NCBI GenBank assembly: GCA_046330435.1
Contig: JAXLST010000006.1
Location: 62,001 to 126,000 of the forward strand
DNA: 64,000 nucleotides
Direction of reading: 5' to 3'
From: Ga0077560 sp046330435
Lineage (GTDB): Bacteria > Actinomycetota > Thermoleophilia > Miltoncostaeales > Miltoncostaeaceae
Positions 25,912-34,541 of this stretch are shown here, piece after piece (positions within the stretch are counted from its first letter, which is position 1; each line of letters begins with the position of its first letter). A program made the translations under genes and the position numbers. Under the pieces are notes generated by a model. That model worked only from the letters and a program-made list of their open reading frames with translations, made no database searches and had not been told where the DNA came from.

Positions 25912-27360
25912 ATGACCACCGGGATCCATCAGATCGACGCGCTCCTCGCGCCCGCCCGCACCGGCGTCCACGGACGGCGGGTCGTGGTGATCGGCGGGGG
26001 GTTCGCGGGCCTCCGGGCCGTGCGGGCCCTCCGCGGCGCGCCCGTCGACATCACGCTCGTCGACCGCCGCAACTTCCACCTGTTCCAGCCGCTGCTGTAC
26101 CAGGTGGCGACCGGGGCGCTGAGCTCCGGGGAGATCGCGGCCCCGCTGCGCGCCGTGCTGCGCCACCAGGCCAACGTGCGGGTGGTGCTGGGCGAGGTTG
26201 ACGACATCGACCTCGCCGGCCGCCGCGTGCTGCTGCAGCCGCTGGAGGCGGGCGCCGCGACGTCACTGCCGTACGACGACCTGGTGGTCGCCGCGGGCGG
26301 GCGCACCACGTACTTCGGCAACGACGCCTGGGAGCCCCTGGCCCCCGGCCTCAAGACCGTCGAGGACGCCCTGGAGCTGCGGCGCCGCATCCTGGTGGCG
26401 TTCGAGGCGGCGGAGCGCGAGGACGACCCCGAGGTGCAGCGCGAGTGGCTCACCTTCGCGGTGGTCGGGGCGGGCCCCACCGGCGTGGAGATGGCCGGCC
26501 AGATCGTCGAGATGGCGCGCGACACCCTTCGCCGTGACTTCCGCCGCATCGACCCCTCCACCGCGCGCGTGCTGCTCATCGAGGCGGCGCCCGGGGTGCT
26601 GCCCGGTTTCCCGCCCAAGCTGCAGGAGCGCGCCGGGCGGGACCTCTCCGGGCACGGCGTGGAGCTGATGCTCCAGCGGATGGTCGTGGAGCTCACCACC
26701 CGCGAGGTCGCCCTGCGCGACCCGGACGGCCGCGTGGAGCGCCTCGCCACCCGCACCGTCATCTGGGGCGCCGGTGTGCGGGCGTCGGCGCTCGGCGAGC
26801 GCCTGGCCGGGCAGGCCGGCGTGGACGTCGACCGCGGCGGCCGCATCCCCGTGGCACCGGACTTCTCGCTGCCCGGGCACCCGGAGGTGTTCGTGGTGGG
26901 CGACATGGCGCGCACCGAGGGCGAGAACGGGGCGCCGCTGCCGGGCATCGCCCCCGTGGCGATGCAGGAGGGCACCCACGTGGGCCGCGTGATCGCCGCC
27001 CGCGCCTCGGGCCGTCCCGCACCCGCGCCGTTCCGGTACCACGACAAGGGCAGCCTGGCGACGATCGGCCGGGCCCGCGCCGTGGGCACGGTGTTCGGCC
27101 TGCCACTGGCGGGCCTCCCCGCCTGGCTCGCCTGGCTCGGGATCCACCTGACCTACCTCATCGGGTTCCAGAACCGGCTGTTCGTGTTCATGCGGTGGTC
27201 CATCAGCTTCCTCACCCGCGGCCGCGGGGCCCGGCTCATCAACGAGCCGTGGGAGGCGACCGGTGCCGGCGCCGTCGCCGCCCTCGCGGACGACGACGCG
27301 GAGCCGGCGGCCGGGGACCGTCAGGTGGTCGCGGCGGCGGGGCGGCGCAGCGGGAGCTGA
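25912..27360 (+). CDS. ndh: type II NADH:quinone oxidoreductase (NDH-2)
   Basis: The product is 482 residues with two Rossmann folds: FAD site VVVIGGGFAGLRAVRAL (near residue 23) and NADH site FAVVGAGPTGVEMAG (near 184). The family blocks FHLFQPLLYQVATG, VFVVGDMAR and PVAMQEGTHVG are present; the last contacts FAD and quinone. A hydrophobic amphipathic C-terminus (about 395-440; LPAWLAWLGIHLTYLIGF) anchors the protein to the membrane. The enzyme passes electrons from NADH to quinone without pumping protons. The last 40 bases overlap the 3' end of the minus-strand membrane protein gene. Confidence 0.93.
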   Translation: MTTGIHQIDALLAPARTGVHGRRVVVIGGGFAGLRAVRALRGAPVDITLVDRRNFHLFQPLLYQVATGALSSGEIAAPLRAVLRHQANVRVVLGEVDDIDLAGRRVLLQPLEAGAATSLPYDDLVVAAGGRTTYFGNDAWEPLAPGLKTVEDALELRRRILVAFEAAEREDDPEVQREWLTFAVVGAGPTGVEMAGQIVEMARDTLRRDFRRIDPSTARVLLIEAAPGVLPGFPPKLQERAGRDLSGHGVELMLQRMVVELTTREVALRDPDGRVERLATRTVIWGAGVRASALGERLAGQAGVDVDRGGRIPVAPDFSLPGHPEVFVVGDMARTEGENGAPLPGIAPVAMQEGTHVGRVIAARASGRPAPAPFRYHDKGSLATIGRARAVGTVFGLPLAGLPAWLAWLGIHLTYLIGFQNRLFVFMRWSISFLTRGRGARLINEPWEATGAGAVAALADDDAEPAAGDRQVVAAAGRRSGS

Positions 27361-27803
27361 GCGGCGAGCCGCGCCAGCCAGGCGCGGTGCTGCAGCAGGT
27401 GCGTGCCCACGATCACGCTCAGGGCGAACGCGGCGGCGCCGTGCAGCCCGCCGCCGCCCAGGCCGGCCCACGACAGCAGGCCGCTGGGGACCAGCGCCAG
27501 GGCCGACACCGTGCTCACGGCGTTCACCGCCATGCGCCGGCGGGTGCGCTCCTGCATCCTCCCCCACCCCTTGCGGGCGATGGCCCGGACCGTGCGGATG
27601 CGGCGGGCGACGTGCAGCACGGTGATCGCGGCGAACGCCAGCCCCAGCACCACGTGCGCGGTGAGCGCGCCGGCGGCGAGCGCCAGGCAGCTCGCGCCGA
27701 ACGTGGCGGCCATCCCCGCGATCTCGGCGACGGTGCGGGCGGGGACCCCGCCGCGGCGGGGTGCGGGGCGTGCGGGGCGGGGCGGTGCGGCGGTCGCCGG
27801 CAT
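27321..27803 (-). CDS. four-helix membrane protein with paired His, DUF4405-like
   Basis: The product is 160 residues. A proline-rich N-terminus is followed by four membrane helices (about 30-50, 54-72, 98-118 and 122-145). His residues lie in AHVVLGLAF and ITVLHVARR (helices 1 and 2) and in LHGAAAFAL and GTHLLQHRAW (helices 3 and 4), the spacing used by b-type haem proteins of the DUF4405 class. It may carry haem and exchange electrons with the quinone pool, fitting its place next to NDH-2. Without spectra the haem assignment stays tentative. Confidence 0.65.
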   Translation of the reverse strand: MPATAAPPRPARPAPRRGGVPARTVAEIAGMAATFGASCLALAAGALTAHVVLGLAFAAITVLHVARRIRTVRAIARKGWGRMQERTRRRMAVNAVSTVSALALVPSGLLSWAGLGGGGLHGAAAFALSVIVGTHLLQHRAWLARLAAQLPLRRPAAATT

Positions 27804-27921
27804 GTGGGCCTCCGGGACGGGTGGACGATTCCGGTGAAGGCTCGGCCACTCGTGCTGCGATCCCGATGGGGGCCGGTCGCGGATTCCGTCCGCGGATGGT
27901 CAGGAATCCGTCAGGACGGAC

Positions 27922-27950
27922 GCGCGGGGGCCGCGATACGGCCCCCGCGC
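27922..27950. terminator. hairpin between two minus-strand genes
   Basis: A 12-bp perfect stem (GCGCGGGGGCCG with its complement) closes a CGATA loop. A second short hairpin (CCCGGGA with TCCCGGG) follows near 27960. They lie just beyond the stop of the PfpI-family gene. Confidence 0.7.
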
Positions 27951-27991
27951 ATGGGGCGGCCCGGGATGCGGTCCCGGGCGAGGGGCCGGGG

Positions 27992-28582
27992 CTAGCGGGC
28001 GCCCGCGGCGGCAGGTGCCGCGGCGAACAGCTCCACCATCGCCTCGCAGAACGCCGGAAGGTCGTTCGGCGCGCGGCTGGTGACGAGGTTGCCGTCCCGG
28101 CACACCTCCTCGTTGACCCGGGTGCCGCCGGCGTTCTCGATGTCGGTCGCCAGGCTGGGCCAGGAGGTGAGCGTGCGGCCGCGCACCGCGTCGGCCTGCA
28201 CCAGCAGCCACGGCGCGTGGCAGATCGCGGCGACCGGCTTGCCGGCGTCCATGAAGTGCTTCACGAACCGCACGGCCCGCTCGTCCATCCGCAGGCGGTC
28301 GGGGTTCGCCACGCCACCCGGCAGCATCAGGCCGTCGTAGACGGAGGGGTCCGGGCCGTCGTGCAGCGAGGTGTCCACCGGGAACAGGTCGGCCTTGTCC
28401 AGGTGGTTCATGGCCTGCGCCTCACCGGGGTCCGGGGCGATGAGCTCGGCGTGGCCGCCGGCGGCGCGCACGGCGCTCATGGGTTCGGCGAGCTCGGCCT
28501 GCTCGATGCCCTCGTTCGCCACGAGGAACGCGATTCGGCGCCCCTCGAGGGGCCTGCCGCCGCGGGTGTGGGGGTCGGACAT
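27992..28582 (-). CDS. DJ-1/PfpI-family protein
   Basis: The product is 196 residues of the class I glutamine-amidotransferase-like fold. The nucleophile elbow is AAICHAPWLL with Cys near residue 121 and His beside it. The acidic partner is the Glu in NEGIEQAEL, typical of the PfpI/YhbO group. Members act as deglycase, glyoxalase or stress chaperone-like proteins; the exact activity is unsettled. The gene lies six bases after the uvsE stop on the same strand, so it is likely the last gene of a three-gene stress operon. Confidence 0.88.
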   Translation of the reverse strand: MSDPHTRGGRPLEGRRIAFLVANEGIEQAELAEPMSAVRAAGGHAELIAPDPGEAQAMNHLDKADLFPVDTSLHDGPDPSVYDGLMLPGGVANPDRLRMDERAVRFVKHFMDAGKPVAAICHAPWLLVQADAVRGRTLTSWPSLATDIENAGGTRVNEEVCRDGNLVTSRAPNDLPAFCEAMVELFAAAPAAAGAR

Positions 28583-28588
28583 GGGATG

Positions 28589-29515
28589 TCACCTGCCTTC
28601 TCTCGGGAGCGCGTGGTCATGCCCGGAGCGGGCCTCCGCCAAACCGTCGAGCACCCGTTGCGCGGCCAGCGCCGAGCGCTCCTTGTCCTTGGTCTCCACC
28701 ACGCAGTCCACCGGCAGGTCGCCGACCTGGGCGGCGAACGCCGTGAAGGCCGCCTCGTCGAGGGCGTCGGCGTGGGCGCCGCGGCGCCGGCCCTCGGCCT
28801 GGGTGGAGAAGTGCACCTCGGGACGCCCGTCGCCCGGCGTCCAGGTCTCCATCGCCAGCAGCGCGCCCTCCCGGGGCGTGAGCGGCTCCGCGGAGGGCAT
28901 GAGGCGGTGGTGGAACACGTCGAACACCACCGGCAGGCCGAGCCGGCGGCCGATGGCCGCGACGGCGTCCAGCGGCCAGCGCTCGTCGTTCTCCAGCACC
29001 AGGCGCGACCGGGCGGAGGGCGGCAGGCGGTCGACGGCCGCGGCCAGCCGGTCCTCCACGGCCGCGTCCCCCGGCGTCCCGGCGCCGACGTGCAGCACGA
29101 TCTTGTGCTCCGGCCCGCACCCCAGGCACTCCAGCAACCGGTCGTTGTAGACCACCTCGGCCACGGCGGCGGCCGCCACCGACGGGTCCCGCGACGGCAG
29201 CACCGTGTACTGGCCGGGGTGGGTGGACAGGCGCATCCCCTCCGCGCGGGCCATGTCCCCCAGCCGCCCGAACCACACCGAGAACTCGTCCCACCACGGC
29301 AGGCGGTTCGCCGGGTGGGAGCCGTACGGGATCACCCCCGACGGCACCCGGTACACCACGATGCCGTTGGCCGCGTTCCACTCCAGGATCACCTCGAGGG
29401 CCAGCAGGTTCGCCGCGATGCGGACGCGCAGCCGGTCGTCGGTGACGCGGCCCAGGCGGAGGGTGCGGGACGGGCTCTCCAGCGTCGCCGGGGACCCCGC
29501 GTAGCCCACCCGCAT
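28589..29515 (-). CDS. uvsE: UV damage endonuclease UvsE
   Basis: The product is 308 residues. The family opening MRVGYAG is followed by a TIM-barrel nuclease with metal-binding residues in STHPGQYTVL, KIVLHVGAG, RLVLENDERW and VFDVFHHRL. The C-terminal PEVHFSTQ and HADALD complete the manganese site. UvsE nicks DNA 5' to cyclobutane dimers, 6-4 products and abasic sites, an alternative to UvrABC. The ATG overlaps the stop of the exporter gene as TGATG, so translation is coupled. Confidence 0.92.
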   Translation of the reverse strand: MRVGYAGSPATLESPSRTLRLGRVTDDRLRVRIAANLLALEVILEWNAANGIVVYRVPSGVIPYGSHPANRLPWWDEFSVWFGRLGDMARAEGMRLSTHPGQYTVLPSRDPSVAAAAVAEVVYNDRLLECLGCGPEHKIVLHVGAGTPGDAAVEDRLAAAVDRLPPSARSRLVLENDERWPLDAVAAIGRRLGLPVVFDVFHHRLMPSAEPLTPREGALLAMETWTPGDGRPEVHFSTQAEGRRRGAHADALDEAAFTAFAAQVGDLPVDCVVETKDKERSALAAQRVLDGLAEARSGHDHALPREGR

Positions 29516-30657
29516 CACGCGGCCCGCCTCCGCAGGCCGCGGCGGCGGGCGGCCACCACCTCCGGCCGGGTTTCGTGCACGTGCTCCCGCGGGCGGATCC
29601 ACAGCTCCTCGACCAGGATCACGATCGCCGAGAGCACGGGCACGGCGACCAGCAGCGCCACCGGCCCCAGCGCGGTGGACACCGCCACCACGCCCACGGC
29701 CACCAGCGCCGGGTGCAGGTTGACGGTGCGCGCCATGACCACGGGCACCAGCAGGTTCCCCTCCACCTGCTGGATCACCAGGATCACCAGCGCGGTCACC
29801 ACGGCGAGCTCGATGGAGTCGGCGAGGGCGATGAGCACCGCCGGGATCGACACGATGATCGGCCCGAAGTACGGCACGAACTCCCCGAACGACCCCAGCA
29901 CCGCCAGCAGCACGGCGAAGTCCAGGCCCAGCAGCCGGAACGCGATGTACAGCAGGATCCCGACCGCGACCATGTTCACGAGGGTCCCCAGCAGCCACCC
30001 CAACCAGGCGTGCCGGATGCGCTCCAGGGTCACCATCGCCCAGCCGCGGCGGTCGGGGGGCACCAGCCGCACCATGCCGTCCACCAGCGGCTGCGGCCGG
30101 ATCGCGATGTACAGGGCGGTGATGAGCACCAGCACGATCCCGGCGGCGACGCTCAGCACGCTGGTCACCAGCGCGGGCGACAGCAGGTCGAGGGCGAGGG
30201 ACTGGGCCTGGTCGAGCAGGTGGCTCGGCGTCGTGCCCGTGATGGACTGCACCTCCCCGCCCACGCGGTCGAGGACGTCGGGGATCTCCTGCCGCAGGGT
30301 GTCGCTCTCGGACGTGAGCGGGCGGGCGATGAGGATGCCGGCGCCCACGAGGGCGCCGAGCACGGCGAGCATCACCGCCGACGCGCCCACGACCCGGGGG
30401 ATGCCGATGCGCTCGAGCCGCGTGGTCGCCGCCGACAGCGCCAGGGCGATGGTGATGGTGAGGACCATCAGCAGGCCCAGGGTGAGCAGCTGCCGGATGA
30501 AGAACGCGATGACCACCAGCAGGGCAGCCAGCAGCACCGCGCGGTAGGCGATCGCGGCCGGCGACGTGGTGACGGGGCGCCACGGCACGGGCGCCTGCGG
30601 GCCGTCGGCGGTCTCCGGGACGGTCCCCGGGTCCTCCTCACGCGGGATCTCGGACAC
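29515..30657 (-). CDS. AI-2E (PerM) family membrane transporter
   Basis: The product is 380 residues from GTG 30657. A charged N-terminus is followed by helix pairs at about 37-75, a long soluble segment (about 100-165), and five or six helices. The conserved block FGEFVPYFGPIIVSIPAV near residue 255 and EGNLLVPVVMARTVNLHP near 295 define the family. Members export AI-2 or act as Na+/H+ antiporters. Coupling to uvsE by a TGATG overlap is unexpected for a transporter. It is divergent from a small protein gene, with an inverted repeat (about 30690-30715) between. Confidence 0.85.
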   Translation of the reverse strand: MSEIPREEDPGTVPETADGPQAPVPWRPVTTSPAAIAYRAVLLAALLVVIAFFIRQLLTLGLLMVLTITIALALSAATTRLERIGIPRVVGASAVMLAVLGALVGAGILIARPLTSESDTLRQEIPDVLDRVGGEVQSITGTTPSHLLDQAQSLALDLLSPALVTSVLSVAAGIVLVLITALYIAIRPQPLVDGMVRLVPPDRRGWAMVTLERIRHAWLGWLLGTLVNMVAVGILLYIAFRLLGLDFAVLLAVLGSFGEFVPYFGPIIVSIPAVLIALADSIELAVVTALVILVIQQVEGNLLVPVVMARTVNLHPALVAVGVVAVSTALGPVALLVAVPVLSAIVILVEELWIRPREHVHETRPEVVAARRRGLRRRAA

Positions 30658-30789
30658 GTCCCCGCCGTACCCGCCCCGGGGATGGGACGAACCGCACGCC
30701 GGGGGCGGTCCGCGCCCCCGGCCGCACGGTGGGTTTCCTGCGGCAGGACGCGGGAACCAGGGCGGCGTTCCGAACCGAGGAGGCGAGCC

Positions 30790-31050
30790 GTGGAGATCGA
30801 CGAGCAGACCTTGGCGCAGGTGACGCTCCTGCGGGAGCGGGGCATGCAGGTGAACGGCCCCGTCCCGATGGGCGACCGCGAGACGATGGCGACGCGCGAC
30901 TCCGGCCCGGGGATGGCCGGCTACCACGTGCAGGTGGGCGCCGGGTCGCGGTGGGTGCAGGGGTACGGCGGCACCCCGGGGGAGGCCGTCCGTGACGCGG
31001 TCGCCAAGCTCGAGCCCTACGACCCCACCCAGAAGGTGCATCCCGTGTGA
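30790..31050 (+). CDS. small soluble protein, unknown
   Basis: The product is 86 residues from GTG 30790, behind a strong GAGGAGG. It contains VTLLRERGMQVNGPVP and a module resembling a HicB-like or DUF1902-like fold (YHVQVGAGSRWVQGYGGTPGEAVRDAVAKLEP, read in parts). No partner HicA gene is nearby, so I do not assign a toxin-antitoxin role. Its stop is adjacent to a possible GTG start of the next gene. Confidence 0.6.
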   Translation: MEIDEQTLAQVTLLRERGMQVNGPVPMGDRETMATRDSGPGMAGYHVQVGAGSRWVQGYGGTPGEAVRDAVAKLEPYDPTQKVHPV

Positions 31051-31127
31051 GCGACCGGCCTCCGCGGTTTCACCCGCCCGCCGGGCGGGGACCAGCACGG
31101 CGGGGACGCCCGCGGCGAGGGGGGACC

Positions 31128-31487
31128 ATGCGGCAGTCGGGATGGACCGTCGAGGTGCCGGTGCCCGCCGACCGCGCCTACGCGCGGCTGGCGGACTTCG
31201 AGCGCATGCCGGAGTACGTGGAGGGCCTCAGCAGCGTGCGGCGCGTGGGCGGCGACGTGCTCCGCATCGACGGCGACTCCGGCCGGTGGGAGTGGCGCAT
31301 CACCCAGGCGATGCCGGGGCGCAGCCTGGTGCTTGAGCCGCTGGACGCCGCCGGCCCGGCGCTGCGCATCGCCCTGGCGCCCGGCACCGTGATGACCGCG
31401 GTGACCGTCCGCGTGAGCCAGCCGGAGGACGGCCCGCCGCTGCGGCCCCACCGGGAACGGCTGATGGGGTTCCTGTCGTCTGACTGA
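31128..31487 (+). CDS. SRPBCC-fold (polyketide cyclase/START-like) protein
   Basis: The product is 119 residues from ATG 31128, behind GAGGGGGGA. The pattern EVPVPADRAYARLADFERMPEYV at the N-terminus and WEWRITQAMPGRSLVLEP in the middle are those of the hydrophobic-ligand-binding SRPBCC superfamily. The usual long C-terminal helix is present but short. An earlier GTG at 31047 would overlap the previous stop and add an unlikely Arg/Pro-rich tail. The ligand is unknown. Confidence 0.75.
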   Translation: MRQSGWTVEVPVPADRAYARLADFERMPEYVEGLSSVRRVGGDVLRIDGDSGRWEWRITQAMPGRSLVLEPLDAAGPALRIALAPGTVMTAVTVRVSQPEDGPPLRPHRERLMGFLSSD

Positions 31488-31556
31488 CGGGGGTTGCGCA
31501 AACCGCTCCCCATCCGCGCATGATGTCCCACTCTTCCGTAATTCTGGGGGTCGGGC

Positions 31557-34080
31557 ATGCTCGTGGGACGCGCGGCGGAGCGGGCGGTGCTGGACGGCCT
31601 GGTCGAGGACGCCCGGGCGGGGCGCGGCGGGTCGGTGCTGCTGCGCGGCGACCCGGGGATCGGCAAGACCGCCCTGCTGGACACCCTGGACGAGGCGGCA
31701 GGCGTCACCGTGCTCGGGACGCGGGGATTCGAGGCGGATGCCGCGCTGCCGTTCGCGGCGCTCATCACGCTCCTTGGGCCGGTCGCCGGGCACCGCGACC
31801 TGGTGCCGCCGGGACCGCGCGCCGCCCTGGAGGCCGCCCTGGCGCTGGGTCCCCCGGCGTCCGCCGACCGGTTCGCGGCGTACCACGGGATGCTGCTGCT
31901 CCTTGAGGCCGCGGCCGACGAGACGGGTCCGCTGGTCCTGCGCGTCGACGACGCCCACTGGCTCGACCCGGCGTCGATGGAGGCCCTCGCCTACTGCGCC
32001 CGCCGGGTCGAGGACCTGCCGGTGGGCATCGCGGTCGCGACCCGCATCGCCGAGGGGGTCGAGGCGACGCTGCCCGGCGCGCACGTCCTCACCCTCGCAC
32101 CGCTCGATGACGCGGCCGCACGAGCGGTGATCGAACTCACCGGGGACCGGGTAGCGGACGACGTCGCTACGCGGCTGGTCAGAGTGGCAGGCGGGAATCC
32201 ACTCGCCCTGGTGGAGATCCCGGGTTCCCTGACGGACGAGGAGCGGTCGGGACTTGTCCCGCTGCCGGACCCTCTTCCGGTGACCGCCGCAATCGATGGT
32301 GCCCTGCGCCGCCACATGGAGCGTCTGAGCACGGCGGCCCAAGAGGCGCTGGTGGTGGTGGCCGCGGGCATCCACGACGACCCCGGGCAGATCCGGGCCG
32401 CCTGCCGGGAACTGGGATCTTCCGATGACGCGATCGACGAGGCCGTGAAGGCCGGCGTCCTCGCGGTCCGGGACGCCGGCATCGGGTTCGCCCATCCGCT
32501 CATGCGGTCCGTTGTGCTGAAGACGGCCGCCGCCCCCGCGGTGCGGAGCGCCCATCGAGTGCTCGCCGGCCTCGCCCTGCCGGACCGCGCGGGCTGGCAC
32601 CTCGCCGCCGCCGCGGTGGGACAGGACGACGAGGCCGCAGCCGCGTTGGACGTCGCGGGCGCGTCCGCTGCCGCCCGGACAGCCTTCGCGACCGCCTCGG
32701 ACGCGTTCGCGCGCGCCGCCGAGCTGTCGTCAGTGCCCGACGCGCGGGCGGGACGCCTGCTCCACGCCGCCGGCACCGGGCAGATGGCCGGTCGGTTCCC
32801 TCAGGCCATCGCGCATCTGGAGGAGGCGGCCACCCTCGTCACCGACCCCGCCCTGGGTGCGGAGATCGACCATGTGCGGGGAATGGTCCGGACATACGCA
32901 GGAGCCACAGCCGAAGGCGTCCGTCTGCTCTTCGGCAGTGCCCGTCGCGTTGCCACATTCGCGCCTGCGCGCGCGGCCCAGATGCTGGTCGACTCCTCCA
33001 TGGCATGGGGAATGGCAGGAGAACCGGGGATGAGCCTGGTCGCGTGCCAGGAAGCACGCCGTATCGGACATCTCGATGACCTGGGCCGTGCCAAGCTGGA
33101 ACTGGCAGAGGCATACGGACTCATATTCGGTGGCCGAGGGCGCCAAGCGAAGCATCGCCTTCCACAGATCGCCGGTGCGTACGAAACCCTCGAAGTGGGA
33201 CGCGACGATCACGCTCTGATCTGCGGAGCGATCGTCCAGCAGTTCTTGGGCAGGCCGACGGTGGCACGCAGGATGGTGAAGCGCTGCATCGAGGTCTGCA
33301 GGGAGCTGGGCGCGCTGGGCCCCTTGCCCTTCTACCTCGCGCTGGCCGCGGACATCGCCTTCATGACGGAGGAGTGGGCGGACGGCTACGCCGAGGGAGC
33401 AGAGAGCGCCACCCTCGCGATGGAGACGGGCCAGGGTCCCATCGCGGCATACTCGCTCTGCGTACACGCGAGGCTCGCGGCCGCCATGGGAAGGCGCGAT
33501 GTCTCCGAAGCGCTGCTCGCACGTGCCGAACCGTTAATCGCTACCGCCGGCACCGTTGCCCTAGAGGTCTGGTACCTGCACGCCCGAGCCTTTCTCGAGA
33601 TCGGTGAAGGCCGAACGGAGGCGGCGCTGCCACACTTCGGGAGGCTCGCCTCGATCTGGGTTGACCGCGAGGTGAAGTGCGCGGAGTCTCTCCCTTGGGA
33701 GCAAGACCACTTCGAGGCACTCGTCGCCCTGGGGCGGGTATCCGAAGCGCGGCAGCGCCTCAGGTGGCTTGCGGAGGAGAGCCACCGGTCGGATGGCGCC
33801 CACACGCTCGCCATCGTCTCACGATGCCGGGGTCTGCTGGACCCGGCGTTCGACGAGCACTTCCGTAGAGTCCCTTCAACTGCATTCGCTGGCGCCGATC
33901 CCCTTTGATGTGGCGCGTACGCGGCTGCTCTTCGGGGAACGTCTGCGAGCGGCGGGGCGGGCCGAGGCACGCGAGGAACTCTCGCTGGCACTCGCTGCGT
34001 TTCGAACGCTCGGTGCCACCCCTTGGGCCGAGCGAGCATCCCGAGGACTGGCCGCGGCATGGCAGGGTGCCGCCCGCTCG
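31557..34080 (+). pseudogene. LuxR/MalT-type ATPase regulator, frameshifted and lacking its DNA-binding domain
   Basis: ATG 31557 opens MLVGRAAERAVLDGLV with Walker A GDPGIGKTA (near residue 42) and Walker B LVLRVDDAHWLDP (near 127). Tetratricopeptide-like helices follow to about residue 770. The frame ends at 33908, but the next frame carries the expected continuation SLAPIPFDVARTRLLFGERLR and LGATPWAERASRGLAAAW to about 34080. One base has therefore been lost or gained near 33870. No helix-turn-helix follows in any frame before the hairpin at 34140. From about 32100 the sequence is visibly richer in A/T and in rare codons than its surroundings, so the gene looks decayed. Confidence 0.8.
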
Positions 34081-34139
34081 ACATGCCCGGGCCTTGGGTC
34101 CCGGTCGCGCCCGCTGCCGCCACCGGGAGTGAGGCGGCG

Positions 34140-34175
34140 GCGGGGCGGGGTCCCGTCAGGGAGACCCCGCCCCGC
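34140..34175. terminator. bidirectional hairpin between the regulator remnant and the GlsB gene
   Basis: A 13-bp perfect stem (GCGGGGCGGGGTC with its complement) encloses a 10-base loop. It sits between converging genes and can stop both. Confidence 0.8.
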
Positions 34176-34184
34176 GGCGCCGCG

Positions 34185-34466
34185 CTACAGCCCGAGGGGG
34201 CGGTGCGAGCGGCGGCCCGTCAGGGCGCCCCACACCAGCAGCAGCACGGCGGCGCCGATGATCGCCGTGATCCAGGTGCTCACGTCCCAGAACTCGTCGA
34301 CCGGGTCGCCCCAGCCGGCGGCCTGAGCGATGGCGCCCGCCACGACGGCGCCCACGATGCCCACGATGGTGGTGGCGATGATGCCGCCGGGCGGGTCGTT
34401 CGGCAGCAGTGCGCGCGCGATGAGGCCCGCCAGCAGCCCCAGCACGATCCATCCGATGATGCCCAT
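34185..34466 (-). CDS. GlsB/YeaQ/YmgE family membrane protein
   Basis: The product is 93 residues from ATG 34466, behind GAGGAG. Three membrane helices carry the family landmarks: MGIIGWIVLGLLAGLIARAL at the start, then GGIIATTIVGIVGAVVAG, then a C-terminal ITAIIGAAVLLLVWG. Members are small stress-induced membrane proteins of unclear function. The family normally ends shortly after the third helix, as here. Confidence 0.9.
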   Translation of the reverse strand: MGIIGWIVLGLLAGLIARALLPNDPPGGIIATTIVGIVGAVVAGAIAQAAGWGDPVDEFWDVSTWITAIIGAAVLLLVWGALTGRRSHRPLGL

Positions 34467-34541
34467 TGTCCGACTCCTCGGTTCGGGGGAAGACACGCGG
34501 TCGGTGCCCCTCCCCGCCCCCGCCGAAACCCGGACCGGTCC

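Noticed and set aside
30790..31050. HicB-like antitoxin
   Set aside because: No HicA-type toxin gene is adjacent and the similarity is weak.
31128..31487. Earlier GTG start at 31047 for the SRPBCC protein
   Set aside because: It would add an Arg/Pro-rich tail not typical of the fold, while ATG 31128 has a ribosome binding site.
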